Positions 22,583 through 34,479 of a stretch of 64,000 bases of DNA are shown piece after piece. This stretch comes from Annona cherimola (Eukaryota > Streptophyta > Magnoliopsida > Magnoliales > Annonaceae). How positions within the stretch are numbered: the stretch's first letter is position 1; every line of letters starts with the position of its first letter. The position numbers and the translations under genes were made by a program. Where the stretch lies: positions 68,776,224 to 68,840,223 of the forward strand of contig CM059971.1 in the NCBI GenBank assembly GCA_030490835.1. Reading direction: 5' to 3'. Below the pieces are notes generated by a model. The model did no database searches. It worked only from the letters and a program-made list of their open reading frames with translations, and was not told the DNA's origin.

Positions 22583-23540
22583 GGAGCCCAATTTCCTGCT
22601 CCTGAGAGCAATTCGGCCGAATTGCTCCCGGCCTTTCTCCGTCGTCGGATCCAGCGGCACATATGGGATCCGTTCGATCGAGGTGCGCGCGTCGAGGACC
22701 CAGACAGCTCTGTCAGGCGCGTCAGACGGGAGCAGGCGAGTTTCTGAATTTGCAATTTGGCCTCCCGTATGCGAGGTTTGATTTTCGCGCGCACACTTCC
22801 TTCTCTCCCTTCTTTCCTCCTCTCCTCTCTCTGCGCGACTGCCTGGCCGATGCACCGCCCGTTTTCTCTCTACTCACCTGCTCCCGGCCGCAGCACCTCT
22901 ATCTCTCCCTTCTCTCCTCCTCTTCGCAAGTAGCCCCGACCAACCAGCCGCCCGCATCGCCTCCCCAGTCGGCAGCTCTCCTCCTTTCGCCCGTTGGTTC
23001 GCCTCCCCTCTCTCCCTTCTCTCCCTTCTCTCCTCCTCCCAGTGCCCGCCCGCAACACCGCGCGCTCACCCTCCTTGCTCCCCTCTCTTCTCTCCCATCC
23101 TCCCCTCTCTCCTCCCTTCTCCCTCATCGTCCGTCCCGCCGGCAACCCCGCTCACTTAATCTCCCTGCTCTCCTCTCTTCTCTCCCCTCCTCTACGCGCG
23201 CCCTCCCGCCAGCGAGACTGCCCTCCCTGCTCCCTCCTCCTCAATCCTGCCCGCCCGTTGGTTCGCCTCCCCTCTCTCCCTTCTCTCCTCCTCCCCGCAC
23301 CCGCCTGCAACACCACTCGCTCACCCTCTTTTTTCTCCTCTCTTCTCTCCCCTCTCTCCCTTCTCTCTCCTCCTCTCCGCACTCCCTCCCGCCAGCGAGC
23401 CTGCCCTCCCTGCGCCCTCCTCCGCAGTCCTGCCCGCTCGCAACTCCGCCAGCCCTGCCCTCCCTCCTCTATTCTCTCTCCTCCCTGCTCCTTCCTCGTC
23501 ACTGACCGACCGCGCCCGCGCCCCTGACCGCCTCCCCCGC
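22583..23540 (+). repeat. Left terminal inverted repeat of the Mutator-like composite
   Basis: The outer 200 bp are balanced in composition and contain CAATTCGGCCGAATTG, a palindrome. From 22790 inwards it is an extreme CTCCCTTCTCTCC-type pyrimidine tract with GC content far above the neighbours. Long Ser/Pro/Leu-rich ORFs (for example 280 codons at 22663-23505) are produced by this composition on both strands and are not genes. Such a tract just upstream of the B3 exons could serve as promoter or 5' leader; CCGTGAG/GTGATC at about 23616 would fit a splice donor, but this is speculative. Confidence 0.8.
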
Positions 23541-25157
23541 CTCTCTATGCTCATTGCATTTTAGCTTCAAATCGGGAATAATGCTCAAGGATTCACTTGG
23601 ATTTCAACGCCGTGAGGTGATCTTCACCTTGCTTTGTGTCTGTCTACAAGTTTAGTTCAGATTTTTAAAGAATTACTTGAAAGTTGAATTCAAATACAGT
23701 AGAACACGATATATATAGTCAATATATCTAACTTAACTTGTTTGATATCAAGATTCAAGTTGTTTAAGAAAGTAAGATCCTGTATCAGCGATGCATATTT
23801 TGATTGACAAAAAAAAGAGTGACTTCTTCTCACTTGTTACTAATACGGTAATTCCGTTTACCTTAATTATGATGCATAATATATGTTACAGGAGTCTACT
23901 GAATTCCTTTAATTTGTTGCTCTTGTAGCTTAGCTTTCTTTGCTAAATAACATTCAGAAGTTACACATCAGAGCACATCAATAGCAAAGCACAGTATTAC
24001 TAAGGTTTTATTGCCCATTGCTAAATTTTCCCTTGTAGTTCTTTTATATGCTTATGGATTTTTTCGTCATTGCGTTTTGACATTTGTAGTCATTAATTGG
24101 ACACTTAGATCTTCATCCCAATCGTGCTTATGATGTCATGAGTAATGGAGGGGCTTATGGATTGCTATATCTATGTTTGCTACTGATCCGGTGGTTCAAA
24201 CTGATTAAGTTTTGACATGCTTGTGGCTTCACCTTTGGGCACTCTTCGTCACCTTTAGACAATAAGAAGGTGAGTGAGCTCTGTATGTTTTCATGATGGA
24301 GTTACTGTAGCCTTTTTTATTGGTTGCATTCTATTTCAGTAGTTGAACCTATCTTATGGTAGATATTCACCATATTTTGGTGGTAGATTTCAAAAGATTT
24401 TAGACTTTCCTGTTTTCCATATGTTATATTGATTCCTTGCCTGCAAAAATGATAGGGAGATGCATGGATTTGTTTCTGGTGGCCCTATCTCGTTGCAAAG
24501 AATTAAGTCCAAAATTGATTTGTAATTTCTATTACTTGCTAGGCTAAAAATGCGACTTATTGCTACTTGTCATAAATAAAGACTTCACCTTCTTTTTACC
24601 TTTTTCTCCGTATCTGTCTTTTGTACATGTATTTCACCCACATCAAACTATTGTGATATTATATACTACTTTGTTGAGGTATGACTGTGTGAGAGGAACC
24701 AATGCAGGTTGGGAAGCAATGAAGTAATATCAGACAGTTATTTGGCTTTGGCAATTCTAATAGATTTCCATTTTTTGTTACGATCTAAAAAAAGGGCTGA
24801 TTTCAATTATTGAGGCAACCTTTTTCAATTCTTATTCTAGAGAAGCTACAAGTTGGCATTATTGTGGATCATTGTTGTGGTGGGTCATAGAGTGCAGGAC
24901 TCCTTTCTTCATTTAGCAACATAGATGCTGGCAGCCTAAAATTGGATTAGTTGTGAGCATCACTCTTGGTAAAAATATATGAGTGGATATTCATATTAAT
25001 TTATTGTGTATCCGCACAAACAAATGAATTCAGGATTCTGCTATAACATTTGCCTGTGCTGGATGGTAATTTAGCATTTGCTATTACCAGGTGCTATTAC
25101 CAAGTGCTTCATTATACCACCAGCTTTTTTTTCAAACTAATCCTTCTCTTTTGGCAG
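23541..25157 (+). other. Region between terminal repeat and first B3 exon
   Basis: Probably leader intron(s) of the B3 gene: T-rich, with several short frames but no recognisable start of a B3 protein. It ends in a good acceptor, TTCTCTTTTGGCAG, just before 25158. Confidence 0.45.
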
Positions 25158-25500
25158 CATATACCACCAGCTTTTGCAAATAAATTTGTTGACAATTTGC
25201 CTCTCAAGTGCACACTCACAACTTATGCTAGGAGATCTTGACATGTTGAGGTAGATAGAGTTGCCAACCACCTATTATTTCAATATGGTTGGTCACTGTT
25301 TGTGAAAGAAAACTTGCTGGAACTTGGAGATTTTCTTGTTTTTCACTATGATGGACATTCCCAATTTGGAGTTAAGATATTTGGGAAGAGTGGATATGAA
25401 AGAGATTGTGCTCAGGTGGATGAGAACTGTGAAGAACGTATTTCACTTGGAGAGGAGGGAGCGCAGCAGGACGGAGAAGACTCCATTGCGCGTATTGTCA
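25158..25500 (+). pseudogene. B3 domain 1 of a REM-like transcription factor, with in-frame stop
   Basis: After the acceptor at 25151-25157 the frame reads HIPPAFANKFVDNLPL, then a TGA at 25239-25241, then HVEVDRVANHLLFQYGWSLF followed by VKENLLELGDFLVFHYDG and KIFGKSGYERD. These are the ordered blocks of a plant B3 DNA-binding domain (IPxxF...W-V-V...GW..F...L..GD.LVF.Y). The TGA stands exactly where B3 domains have the conserved Trp of the W-x-V strand, so a TGG to TGA change is the simplest reading. An acidic linker (DENCEERISLGEEGAQQDGE) follows, as in two-domain REM proteins. The exon end is uncertain. Host gene captured by the Mutator-like element; disabled unless the stop is bypassed. 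Confidence 0.85.
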
Positions 25501-25713
25501 CCGATGGCTGTAAATGTTATAATAAAAAGAAAGTACTTAATTACTTCAGTCAAAGGGGTGGGTTGATTTATTTATTTTTAGGACTATATAATCCTAAGCT
25601 TGCTTGGTTTTTATTAACGTATATTAACACATATCCATGGCCCCTACATGTGATAGGTCAACAATTTCTAGCAGAGCAGCGAAGTGCAGTTGACTCTTGC
25701 CCATTCCACCTGG

Positions 25714-27380
25714 TGTTGGCCCCGAGTTAATGGCAAAACCCAAGAGGGGAGGGGTGAATTGGGTTCTTAAAAATTTCTTTGGTAACTTAAAAACTTAACC
25801 CCTTGTAAGTTCAATCCCCTTGAATGAAGAAACAAAATGGAAAGCAATGTAATGTAGAGAGCAGAAATAAAATCAAGCAGACAAGAATTTTTATAGTGGT
25901 TCGGGCAACCTCCCTACTCCGCTCTTCCAAGCTCACACTCCTTGTGACTTGGGTTCCACTATTGTATTCTTCCAATACAATTAGAGCCACTGCTCTCTTC
26001 TAGATTCTAGCTCTAGGGGGCATATACAACCAGAGCCTCTTGCTCTCTTCTAGATTCCAGCTCTAGGGGGCATCAACAACACACTGCACAAGTAGGTGAT
26101 GAGTCTCACTCCAATCATACACTACTTTGCATATACTTGATCTTAGTTCCTCAAATTAGATCAAGTTCAACACAAACAAACGAAATAACAAAATAAATCT
26201 ACACTTTACAGATGTGTAGAGACAATTTGGCGCAGAGAAGAACTTGTAGTAGGCTTTGAAGAATCTGAAATAAAGCTCTTGCAGTTTTGAAGCAAAGTTC
26301 TTCCTCTTTGAATGACTTGATCTCTTTAAAGCTCTTGTAGAGAGGAGTTATGCTCACTTAATGAATCTCAGCTTCTTCGCTCGTCCACCATGAATGCCTT
26401 TTATAATTTTGGAGGAAATCCGAACGTTAGAAGGTAGGTGGCGCGCATTTAATGCGCCAACGTTCGAATAAATTCCGACCGTTGCGACCCAAGTCGCAGG
26501 TGGAGTCGACTTCGGATGCGACTTCGCCCAAGTCGCAAATGGAGTCGACTTCCGGTGCGACTTCGCCTTCTGATCGCGACTTTAAGTTCCAGGTCGGGTC
26601 GACTTGGGCACCGACTTGACCCAAGTCGCAGATGAAGTCGACTTCGGGTGCGACTTCACCTCGGCAGTTGGCTTCAAGAACTTGAAACCTTGGAATGCTT
26701 GGTTCCTTCATTTCCTTTTGGATTAATGTCTTCTATTTTAGCTTGCTTGGCTTCTTTCTTTGATCATTTTCATTCTGGAATGACTCTTCATCCTTGTAGA
26801 TCTTTGTCAATCTTGAAGAGCTTGACTTTGCTTTATCTTGGATAGGCTTGAATCTTGAGATCTTGAGAGACTTGAAATATGCTAGAAGCTTTGCCTTGAT
26901 CTTGAGAATCTTAAGTTGATCTTGAGAATGAGCTTGAATCTGCATTTTTGATCTTAGAAAAACTCAAGTCTCACATGGGGTCGACTTCGTCCGCGACTTC
27001 GCCCAAGTCGCAACTGGAGTCGACTTCGTTTGCGACTTCGGCATTCTTCCATCCCAAATTCAGCTCTGGAGTGAATCTCCCGACTGAAGTCGATAGTGAG
27101 GTCGACTTCGTTTGCGACTTGGGAAGCCAAGTCGCAAGTGGAGTCGACTTGGCCTGCGACTTCACTTGCTCTTTTCCCATTTTCAACTCTGGACGGTTTT
27201 GGCTCTTTGAAGTCGATCTTGGAGTCGACTTGGGGAACGACTTGACTTTCCATGCTTTATGTTCTTCAAATGTATGTCCCTTAAACATATCCACAAACAT
27301 GTTAGTAGCCAAGACTTACTCAAATTGATTTGTTAATCATCAAAACATAGATTTAACTTGTTTTCCACACATTTCCAACA
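25714..27380 (-). repeat. Copia 3' LTR (left copy)
   Basis: 1667 bp. It contains at least nine GTCGAC palindromes in repeated contexts such as CAAGTCGCAnnTGGAGTCGACTTCG, split over two clusters (about 26480-26660 and 26975-27245). Short ORFs across it are by-products of these repeats. Confidence 0.95.
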
Positions 27381-27394
27381 ATCTCCCCCTTTTT
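27381..27394 (-). promoter_or_regulatory. Copia polypurine tract
   Basis: Directly inside the 3' LTR the minus strand reads AAAAAGGGGGAGAT, the expected plus-strand DNA primer site for reverse transcription. Confidence 0.9.
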
Positions 27395-27686
27395 GATGAT
27401 TGACAAAACCGATTTGAGTGTATACCTTTCAATAACGTAAAAAGAATAACATGCTTTCAACATTCAACAAACATATGCTCATGCAAATTTTCAAGTTGAA
27501 AACATTCAAACTCTTCTCCCAAACCATGTCCTACTCTTCTCCCCCTTTGGAGTCATTGGGACTCGAATCCTACTCAAATCCTACTCTTCTCCCCCTTTTT
27601 GTCAATATATCAAAAAGTTAGAAGGTAAAGAAAGAGATAGGAGGGTTTGCTCCCCCTAAACATGTGCTCCCCACCCTAAGTTTATG

Positions 27687-30600
27687 CTAGCCTAACTCAA
27701 TCATTCCCATGTCATTTCTAATTTTATAAAATGCTTCTTTTGCTAGGGGTTTTGTGAATATATCTGCAATTTTATCCTCTGTTCTTACATATACCAAACA
27801 TATGTCATGATTTTCTACATGTTCTCTAATGAAATGGTGTCTAAGGTCTATATGTTTGGTCCTAGAATGCAAGACTGGATTCTTGGTTAGACATATGGCA
27901 CTAGTATTGTCACATCTGATGGGTATATCTTTAAAATCCATGTCATAGTCCCTAAGTTGCTGTTTCATCCAAAGTAATTGGGCACAACAGCTCTCGACGG
28001 CAATGTATTCGGCTTCCGCCGTAGATAGAGCAACACTAGTTTGTTTTCTTGAAAACCATGAAACCAACATGTTTCCAAGAAACTGACATGTTCCACTAGT
28101 GCTCTTTCTATCTACTTTGTAACCGGCAAAATCCGCATCCGAGTAGCCGATTAGATCAAAATTAGAGCCCTTTGGATACCAAAGTCCTATATTGATAGTG
28201 TCAACTAAGTATCTGAAAATTCTTTTCACAGCTACCAAGTGTGATTCTTTTGGACATGATTGAAATCTAGAGCACATACACACACTAAACAGTATATCAG
28301 GCCTAGAAGCAGTTAAATACAATAAAGAACCTATCATGCTTCTATACAATTTCAAATCAACTATTTTTCCTTTTTCATCTTTGTCGATTTTGATTGTTGA
28401 TCTCATTGGTGTGTTTGCTCCTTTGCTATTTTCCATACCAAATTTCTTCAGCATTTCTTTGATGTACTTGGACTGGTTAATGAAGATTCATTCATTTAAT
28501 TGCTTGATTTGCAGTCCAAGGAAGAAATTTAGCTCTCCCATCATACTCATCTCAAATTCTTTCTGCATTAGCTCAGAAAATTCTTGGCAAAGAGTTTCAT
28601 TAGTAGCACCAAAAATGATATCATCAACATAAATTTGAATGATTAATATATCCTTTCCATTGTACTTGATAAACAAAGTGGTGTCTACCTTTCCTTTTTG
28701 AAACTCATGATCAATCAAAAATTTGTTCAACCTTTCATACCAAGCTCTTGGAGCTTGTTTTAATCCATATAACGCTTTGGTCAATTTATAAACATATTTT
28801 GGTTGATTCTTTTCTTCAAAACCAGAGGGTTGTTCAACATATACTTCTTCATTCAAGTAACCATTCAAAAATGCGCTTTTTACATCCATTTGGAACAATT
28901 TGAAATTCATATGAGAAGCAAATGCTAGTAAAATACGTATGGCTTCTAATCTAGCCACGGGTGCATATGATTCTTCAAAATCAATTCCTTCTTCTTGGGA
29001 ATACCCTTTGGCTACTAATCTGGCCTTGTTTCTTATTACAAGACCGCTTTCGTCTAATTTGTTCCTAAATACCCATTTGGTACCAATGATTGTATGATTA
29101 TTTGGTCTCGGAACTAAATGCCATACATTGTTCCTTTCAAATTGATTTAGCTCTTCTTGCATTGCAATGACCCAGTTTTCATCATTGAGAGCTTGTTCAA
29201 TGGTATTTGGTTCAATTTTTGATACAAAAGCATATTGACCATAAATATTTTGTTTTGATCTTCTAGTTTTCACTCCTTCATATACATTACCAATAACTTG
29301 TTCAATTGGATGGGCATTTTTGAACTTTAAATCAGTTGGAGGTTTGTAAGAATCATTACCTTCACTTATCTCTTCCTCCATGAGATTTTCTGGCTTGAGC
29401 TCGAGTTCCTTTGGTTGTTCTTTTCTTTTTGTCTCATATGCATCACTTAGTTCATCCTCCTTTCTCGGAGTTTGGTTAATTTCATCAAATACAACATGTA
29501 TGGATTCTTCTACAACTTCGTTTCGTTTATTTAATACTCTATATGCTTTGCTATTTGATGAGTAACCAAGGAATATAGCCTCATCACTTTTAGCATCTAG
29601 TTTTCCCAAGTTGATTTTTCCATTGTTCAAAACATAGCATATGCATCCAAAAGCATGAAAATAAGAAATATTTGATTTCCTTCCTTTCCATAGTTCATAT
29701 GGGGTCTTTTTCAAGATTGCTCGAATGGTAACTCGGTTCAAAACATGACAAGCTGTACTTACAGCTTCACCCCAAAATTTCTTGGATAAATTGCTCTCAT
29801 TTAGCATTGTTCTAGCCATCTCTTGTATAGTTCTATTTTTCCTTTCAACTACTCCATTTGTTGTGGAGTTCTTGGTGCAGAAAATGTGTGGTGAATTCCT
29901 TTTTCATTACAATATTCTATAAATCGTTTGTTTTCGAATTCCCCACCATGATCGCTTCTTATGGTTACAATTGTACTTTGTTTTTCATTTTGCACCAAAT
30001 TCTCAAAAGTTGCAAACATAGAAAAGACTTCATCTTTGCTAGCTAAGAGAATTATCCATGTAAATCTTGAAAAATCATCAACAATCACAAATACATATTT
30101 CTTTCCATCAATGGTTAAAATGTCGGATGGTCCGTATAGATCCATGTGTAGCAATTCAAGTGGCCTAGTGGTGGAAATTTTCCTTTTGGTAGAGAAAGAC
30201 ATCTTGGGTTGTTTTGATAATTGACATGCCTTACAAATCTTGTCCTTGTCATATTTCAATCTTGGTAATCCTTCTACCAAACTCTTTTTCCATAGGGTCT
30301 TTATATTTCCCATGTTTATATGTCCAAGCCTTTTATGCCAAACCCATGGATCATTATCAATGGCCATTAGACATTGACCATTTAATTCATCAAGTGAAAC
30401 TAAATATACATTTCCATATCTTTTACCACTAAACATGATATGTTCTCCATCAAATACATTACATATAGATGATTCAAACACAACTTTGTATCCTTTATCA
30501 CATAATTGGCTAATGCTCATTAAATTGTGTTTGAGTCCTTCAACAAACAAAACATCTTCCATGCATGCATTTGAAATACTATGTATATTTCCTTTACCTT

Positions 30601-30715
30601 TAAATTTACCTTTTTCATTATTGCCAAAGGCAACCATTCCATCGTTGCAAGGCTTAAGTTTATGAAATAAACTTCTTTCACCGGTCATATGCCTTGAGCA
30701 ACCGCTATCCATGAA
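27687..30715 (-). pseudogene. Copia pol (protease, integrase, RT, RNase H), broken
   Basis: Reading down the minus strand: protease MDSGCSRHMTG at 30712; pre-integrase zinc region HKRLGHINMGNIKTLW with CKAC; integrase core HMDLYGP...VIVDDFSRFTW...RSDHGGEFEN; then a 1-bp deletion in an A run near 29853-29862 shifts the frame in the integrase core's end. Frame resumes at 29819 ([20 protein letters not shown]). RT blocks follow: [30 protein letters not shown] and the catalytic [12 protein letters not shown] at 28488-28490 interrupts in frame before YIKEMLKKFGME. RNase H closes with SDADFAGYKVDRKSTSG and KHIDLRHHFIREH, ending at 27687. A stop (TAG) also precedes the protease. Three lesions make this copy non-autonomous. 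Confidence 0.95.
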
Positions 30716-30770
30716 CTATTCATTATTTGCCTTTGCCTTAAAACATGTCTGAAAAATAAGCAAGTAAATC

Positions 30771-32570
30771 TTATCTCCTTGGTACCCATTTTATGGGTCC
30801 ATTTGGGTTAGTAATATAAATCAATCTTTGTTGTTCTAACTTGGAAAGCCCAAATCTTGTATTCCTTGGAACCCAAACTAATTTTGCACCATTGTCATAT
30901 AATTTCTTAAAATTACATTTGTAAGTTTTATGACCCATTTTATTGCAGAAATTACAAGCCATAGGTAATCTTGGAGTAGGCCTCCAAGTATGCAATGGTT
31001 CAATCGTTGGTCTTCTAGTCCACTTAAAGTTTTTCTTTTGTGGCTTGTATATAGATGCAGTTTTAGTTTGATATTTCTCAAGTATTTGCACATTTGATTT
31101 GCTACTTTCTCCTTGCTCAAATGTATGATATCCAATACCTCTTTTATGTGTTTGGGAGGTCATATTCAGAAATATTTTGACACTTTCTCCTGGATTAGAG
31201 AACTTAGCTAATGATTCATTTAATGATTCGTTCTCCTTTTTCAGCAAATCATTTTCTTCTTTCATTTTGTCTAATTTCTCTGCAAGTTTACCATTTACAA
31301 TTATTACTGCATCACATTGTCTTTTCTTAATTGTAAACTTGCTTCCTAATTTCTTCATTTCTTCATATAATGAATCATATGCATTTTGTAGTTCTTCTAA
31401 TTCAGTACATTTGAGGCATTCTTGAAAAGAAGAATAACTTGATTTAGAATGGGAGAGTTTGGAACTTACCTCTTCATTACTTGTGCATTTTGTTGAGGTA
31501 GTTTGTTCTTCTTGCTCGGTTTGTGCCATGTAGCAAATTCTTGCACATTCTTCCGCCTCTATTTCGCCGGTTGAGGAGCTACTCGTTGGAGATTCCTCGT
31601 CATTCACGTACATGCCTCTTCCTTTGTATCTTTGAAATCTTTTGTTGTCCCCTCGATCTTTTCTTTGTTCTTTTGCCTTGCTTTCTTCGGGAGTTGGATA
31701 TTGAGCTTGCATATGTCCCGAACCGCCGCATCGGTAGCATTTGGTTGGATCTTTCTTCTTCTCTCTAGAAGTTCTTTCCTTGAAACTTCTGAAATTTTTG
31801 CCTTTCCTCACAAATTTTCTGAAACGTTTTGTGAGTAGGGCAATCTCGTCGTCATTTTGAGAAGAGGTGTCGTTCGTGTCTTGTGCGGCTTTCAAGGCAA
31901 TTGCTCTTTTGCCCCTGTATTGATCTTCATTTCTTCTCTTGATTAGCTCATGTGACATGAGTGAGCTAATTAAGTCTTCAAGCTTTAGTGTGTTAAGGTC
32001 CTTGACTTCTTCTATCACAGTGATCTTTGGAGTCCATGATTCGGGTAGAGCTCTTAAAATCTTCATAACCTGCTCAGATTCAGATATAGCATTTCCAAGA
32101 CCTTTTAAAGCATTAGTAATTTTTGAGAATCTAGCAAACAATTCAGAAAAATTTTCTGTTTCTAGCATTCTAAAATTTTCTAGTTCTCCAATCAAAATAT
32201 TTCTTCTCGTCCCTTGGACTTGAGAAGTTCCTTCATAGATGGAGGTTAACGTATCCCATATCTCTTTGGCGGTTAAACAAGAGGATACTCTATCATATTC
32301 AGAAGCAGTAAGAGCACAGAATAGTGAGTTCATAGCTTTGGCATTGCTCTTTACAATTCTTACTTCCTCATCGGTCCATTTGGAAGTTCTTTCGTCGGTA
32401 GGCAAGGTTACTCCATCTTGGATTGCAATCCAAGAATCCATGTCGGTAGCCATGATGAGTTGCTTCATACGAAGCTTCCAATATCCAAAATTATTCCCAT
32501 CAAACAATGGTGGCCTTGTAAAGGATTGACCTTCTGCAAATGCGGGAACAGAAATAGATTGGGATGCCAT
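30771..32570 (-). CDS. Copia gag polyprotein, open reading frame of 599 codons
   Basis: Starts MASQSISVPAFAEGQSF and has the UBN2-type gag opening LFDGNNFGYWKLRMKQLI at about residues 22-39. A first zinc knuckle at about 278-291 reads CYRCGGSGHMQAQY: the fourth ligand, normally Cys, is Tyr (TAT), a single G to A change. A second CCHC knuckle, CNFCNKMGHKTYKC, at about 538-551 is intact. Between them is a charged coiled-coil-like stretch (ELEELQNAYDSLYEEMKKL). The frame is complete with no stop, and the start lies 50 bp inside the primer-binding site. Packages element RNA in virus-like particles. The knuckle change might weaken RNA binding. Confidence 0.95.
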   Translation of the reverse strand: MASQSISVPAFAEGQSFTRPPLFDGNNFGYWKLRMKQLIMATDMDSWIAIQDGVTLPTDERTSKWTDEEVRIVKSNAKAMNSLFCALTASEYDRVSSCLTAKEIWDTLTSIYEGTSQVQGTRRNILIGELENFRMLETENFSELFARFSKITNALKGLGNAISESEQVMKILRALPESWTPKITVIEEVKDLNTLKLEDLISSLMSHELIKRRNEDQYRGKRAIALKAAQDTNDTSSQNDDEIALLTKRFRKFVRKGKNFRSFKERTSREKKKDPTKCYRCGGSGHMQAQYPTPEESKAKEQRKDRGDNKRFQRYKGRGMYVNDEESPTSSSSTGEIEAEECARICYMAQTEQEEQTTSTKCTSNEEVSSKLSHSKSSYSSFQECLKCTELEELQNAYDSLYEEMKKLGSKFTIKKRQCDAVIIVNGKLAEKLDKMKEENDLLKKENESLNESLAKFSNPGESVKIFLNMTSQTHKRGIGYHTFEQGESSKSNVQILEKYQTKTASIYKPQKKNFKWTRRPTIEPLHTWRPTPRLPMACNFCNKMGHKTYKCNFKKLYDNGAKLVWVPRNTRFGLSKLEQQRLIYITNPNGPIKWVPRR

Positions 32571-32604
32571 ATCGATAAGATCTCTTTGGTAAACTCAAAG
32601 ACCT

Positions 32605-32616
32605 GCTCTGATACCA
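32605..32616 (-). promoter_or_regulatory. Copia primer-binding site (initiator Met-tRNA)
   Basis: The minus strand reads TGGTATCAGAGC two bases inside the 5' LTR, the classic complement to the 3' end of plant initiator methionine tRNA. Confidence 0.95.
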
Positions 32617-32618
32617 CT

Positions 32619-34285
32619 TGTTGGCCCCGAGTTAATGGCAAAACCCAAGAGGGGAGGGGTGAATTGGGTACTTAAAAATTTCTTTGGTAACTTAAAAACT
32701 TAACCCCTTGTAAGTTCAATCCCCTTGAATGAAGAAACAAAATGGAAAACAATGTAATGTAGAGAGCAGAAATAAAATCAAGCAGACAAGAATTTTTATA
32801 GTGGTTCGGGCAACCTCCCTACTCCACTCTTCCAAGCTCACACTCCTTGTGACTTGGGTTCCACTATTGTATTCTTCCAATACAATTAGAGCCACTGCTC
32901 TCTTCTAGATTCTAGCTCTAGGGGGCATATACAACCAGAGCCTCTTGCTCTCTTCTAGATTCCAGCTCTAGGGGGCATCAACAACACACTGCACAAGTAG
33001 GTGATGAGTCTCACTCCAATCATACACTACTTTGCATACACTTGATCTTAGTTCCTCAAACTAGATCAAGTTCAACACAAACAAATGAAATAACAAAATA
33101 AATCTACACTTTACAGATGTGTAGAGACAATTTGGCGCAGAGAAGAACTTGTAGTAGGCTTTGAAGAATCTGAAATAAAGCTCTTGCAGTTTTGAAGCAA
33201 AGTTCTTCCTCCTTGAATGACTTGATCTCTTTAAAGCTCTTATAGATGGGAGTTATGCTCACTTAATGAATCTCAGCTTCTTCGCTCGTCCACCATGAAT
33301 GCCTTTTATAATTTTGGAGGGAATCCGAACGTTAGAAGGTAGGTGGCGCGCATTTAATGCGCCAACGTTCGAATAAATTCCGACCGTTGCGACCCAAGTC
33401 GCAGGTGGAGTCGACTTCGGATGCGACTTTGCCCAAGTCGCAAATGGAGTCGACTTCCGGTGCGACTTCGCCTTCTGATCGCGACTTTAAGTTCCAGGTC
33501 GGGTCGACTTGGGCACCGACTTGACCCAAGTCGCAGATGAAGTCGACTTCGGGTGCGACTTCACCTCGGCAGTTGGCTTCAAGAACTTGAAACCTTGGAA
33601 TGCTTGGTTCCTTCATTTCCTTTTGGATTAATGTCTTCTATTTTAGCTTGCTTGGCTTCTTTCTTTGATCATTTTCATTCTGGAATGACTCTTCATCCTT
33701 GTAGATCTTTGTCAATCTTGAAGAGCTTGACTTTGCTTTATCTTGGATAGGCTTGAATCTTGAGATCTTGAGAGACTTGAAATATGCTAGAAGCTTTGCC
33801 TTGATCTTGAGAATCTTAAGTTGATCTTGAGAATGAGCTTGAATCTGCATTTTTGATCTTAGAAAAACTCAAGTCTCACATGGGGTCGACTTCGTCCGCG
33901 ACTTCGCCCAAGTCGCAACTGGAGTCGACTTCGTTTGCGACTTCGGCATTCTTCCATCCCAAATTCAGCTCTGGAGTGAATCTCCCGACTGAAGTCGATA
34001 GTGAGGTCGACTTCGTTTGCGACTTGGGAAGCCAAGTCGCAAGTGGAGTCGACTTGGCCTGCGACTTCACTTGCTTTTTTCCCATTTTCAACTCTGGACG
34101 GTTTTGGCTCTTTGAAGTCGATCTTGGAGTCGACTTGGGGAACGACTTGACTCTCCATGCTTTATGTTCTTCAAATGTATATCCCTTAAACATATCCACA
34201 AACATGTTAGTAGCCAAGACTTACTCAAATTGATTTGTTAATCATCAAAACATAGATTTAACTTATTTTTCACATATTTCCAACA
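32619..34285 (-). repeat. Copia 5' LTR (right copy)
   Basis: Same length as the left LTR. Differences seen by eye include CTCCACTC for CTCCGCTC, GACTTTGCCC for GACTTCGCCC and TATATCCC for TATGTCCC. It carries the element's promoter, though I did not fix a TATA box. Confidence 0.95.
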
Positions 34286-34479
34286 CCTTGTTCATTCACA
34301 TTTGATAAGACCTTGGAAGAACATTCAATATAGTGTGGTAAGTTCCATATCATATTCGATTGATGCAAGTTTTATGTTCTCTTGTATTGCTGCTCAAACT
34401 ACTCTTGTGTTAAGGGTATGCTCATAACTCTGTCGTTTAATTTGTGATGACATTGAACTCATTTTCTTCAATTCTTGTG

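Larger units (their letters stand above)
25714..34285 (-). mobile_element. SIRE-like Copia retrotransposon, complete with both LTRs
   Basis: Two LTRs of 1667 bp each (25714-27380 and 32619-34285) run TGTTGG...CCAACA. By eye they differ at about 17 positions, roughly 1%, so the insertion is young. On the minus strand the primer-binding site TGGTATCAGAGC follows the 5' LTR and a purine tract precedes the 3' LTR. Gag is open; pol is broken by a frameshift and stops. Flanking 5-mers are CCTGG and CCTTG, a one-mismatch TSD. It sits between the two B3 domains of the captured gene. The pol order (protease, integrase, RT, RNase H) is Copia, and motif wording resembles SIRE/Tork branches. An envelope-like gene is not seen. 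Confidence 0.95.

Noticed and set aside
22663..23527. Long plus-strand ORFs (280 and 177 codons) rich in Ser, Pro and Leu
   Set aside because: Produced by the CT-rich tract; several frames on both strands are open, no domain is visible, and the mirrored repeat gives the same artefacts.
26427..27328. Repeated 'EVDS.CDL' ORFs in the Copia LTR
   Set aside because: Periodic translation of GTCGAC-rich LTR repeats, identical in both LTRs; not a gene.
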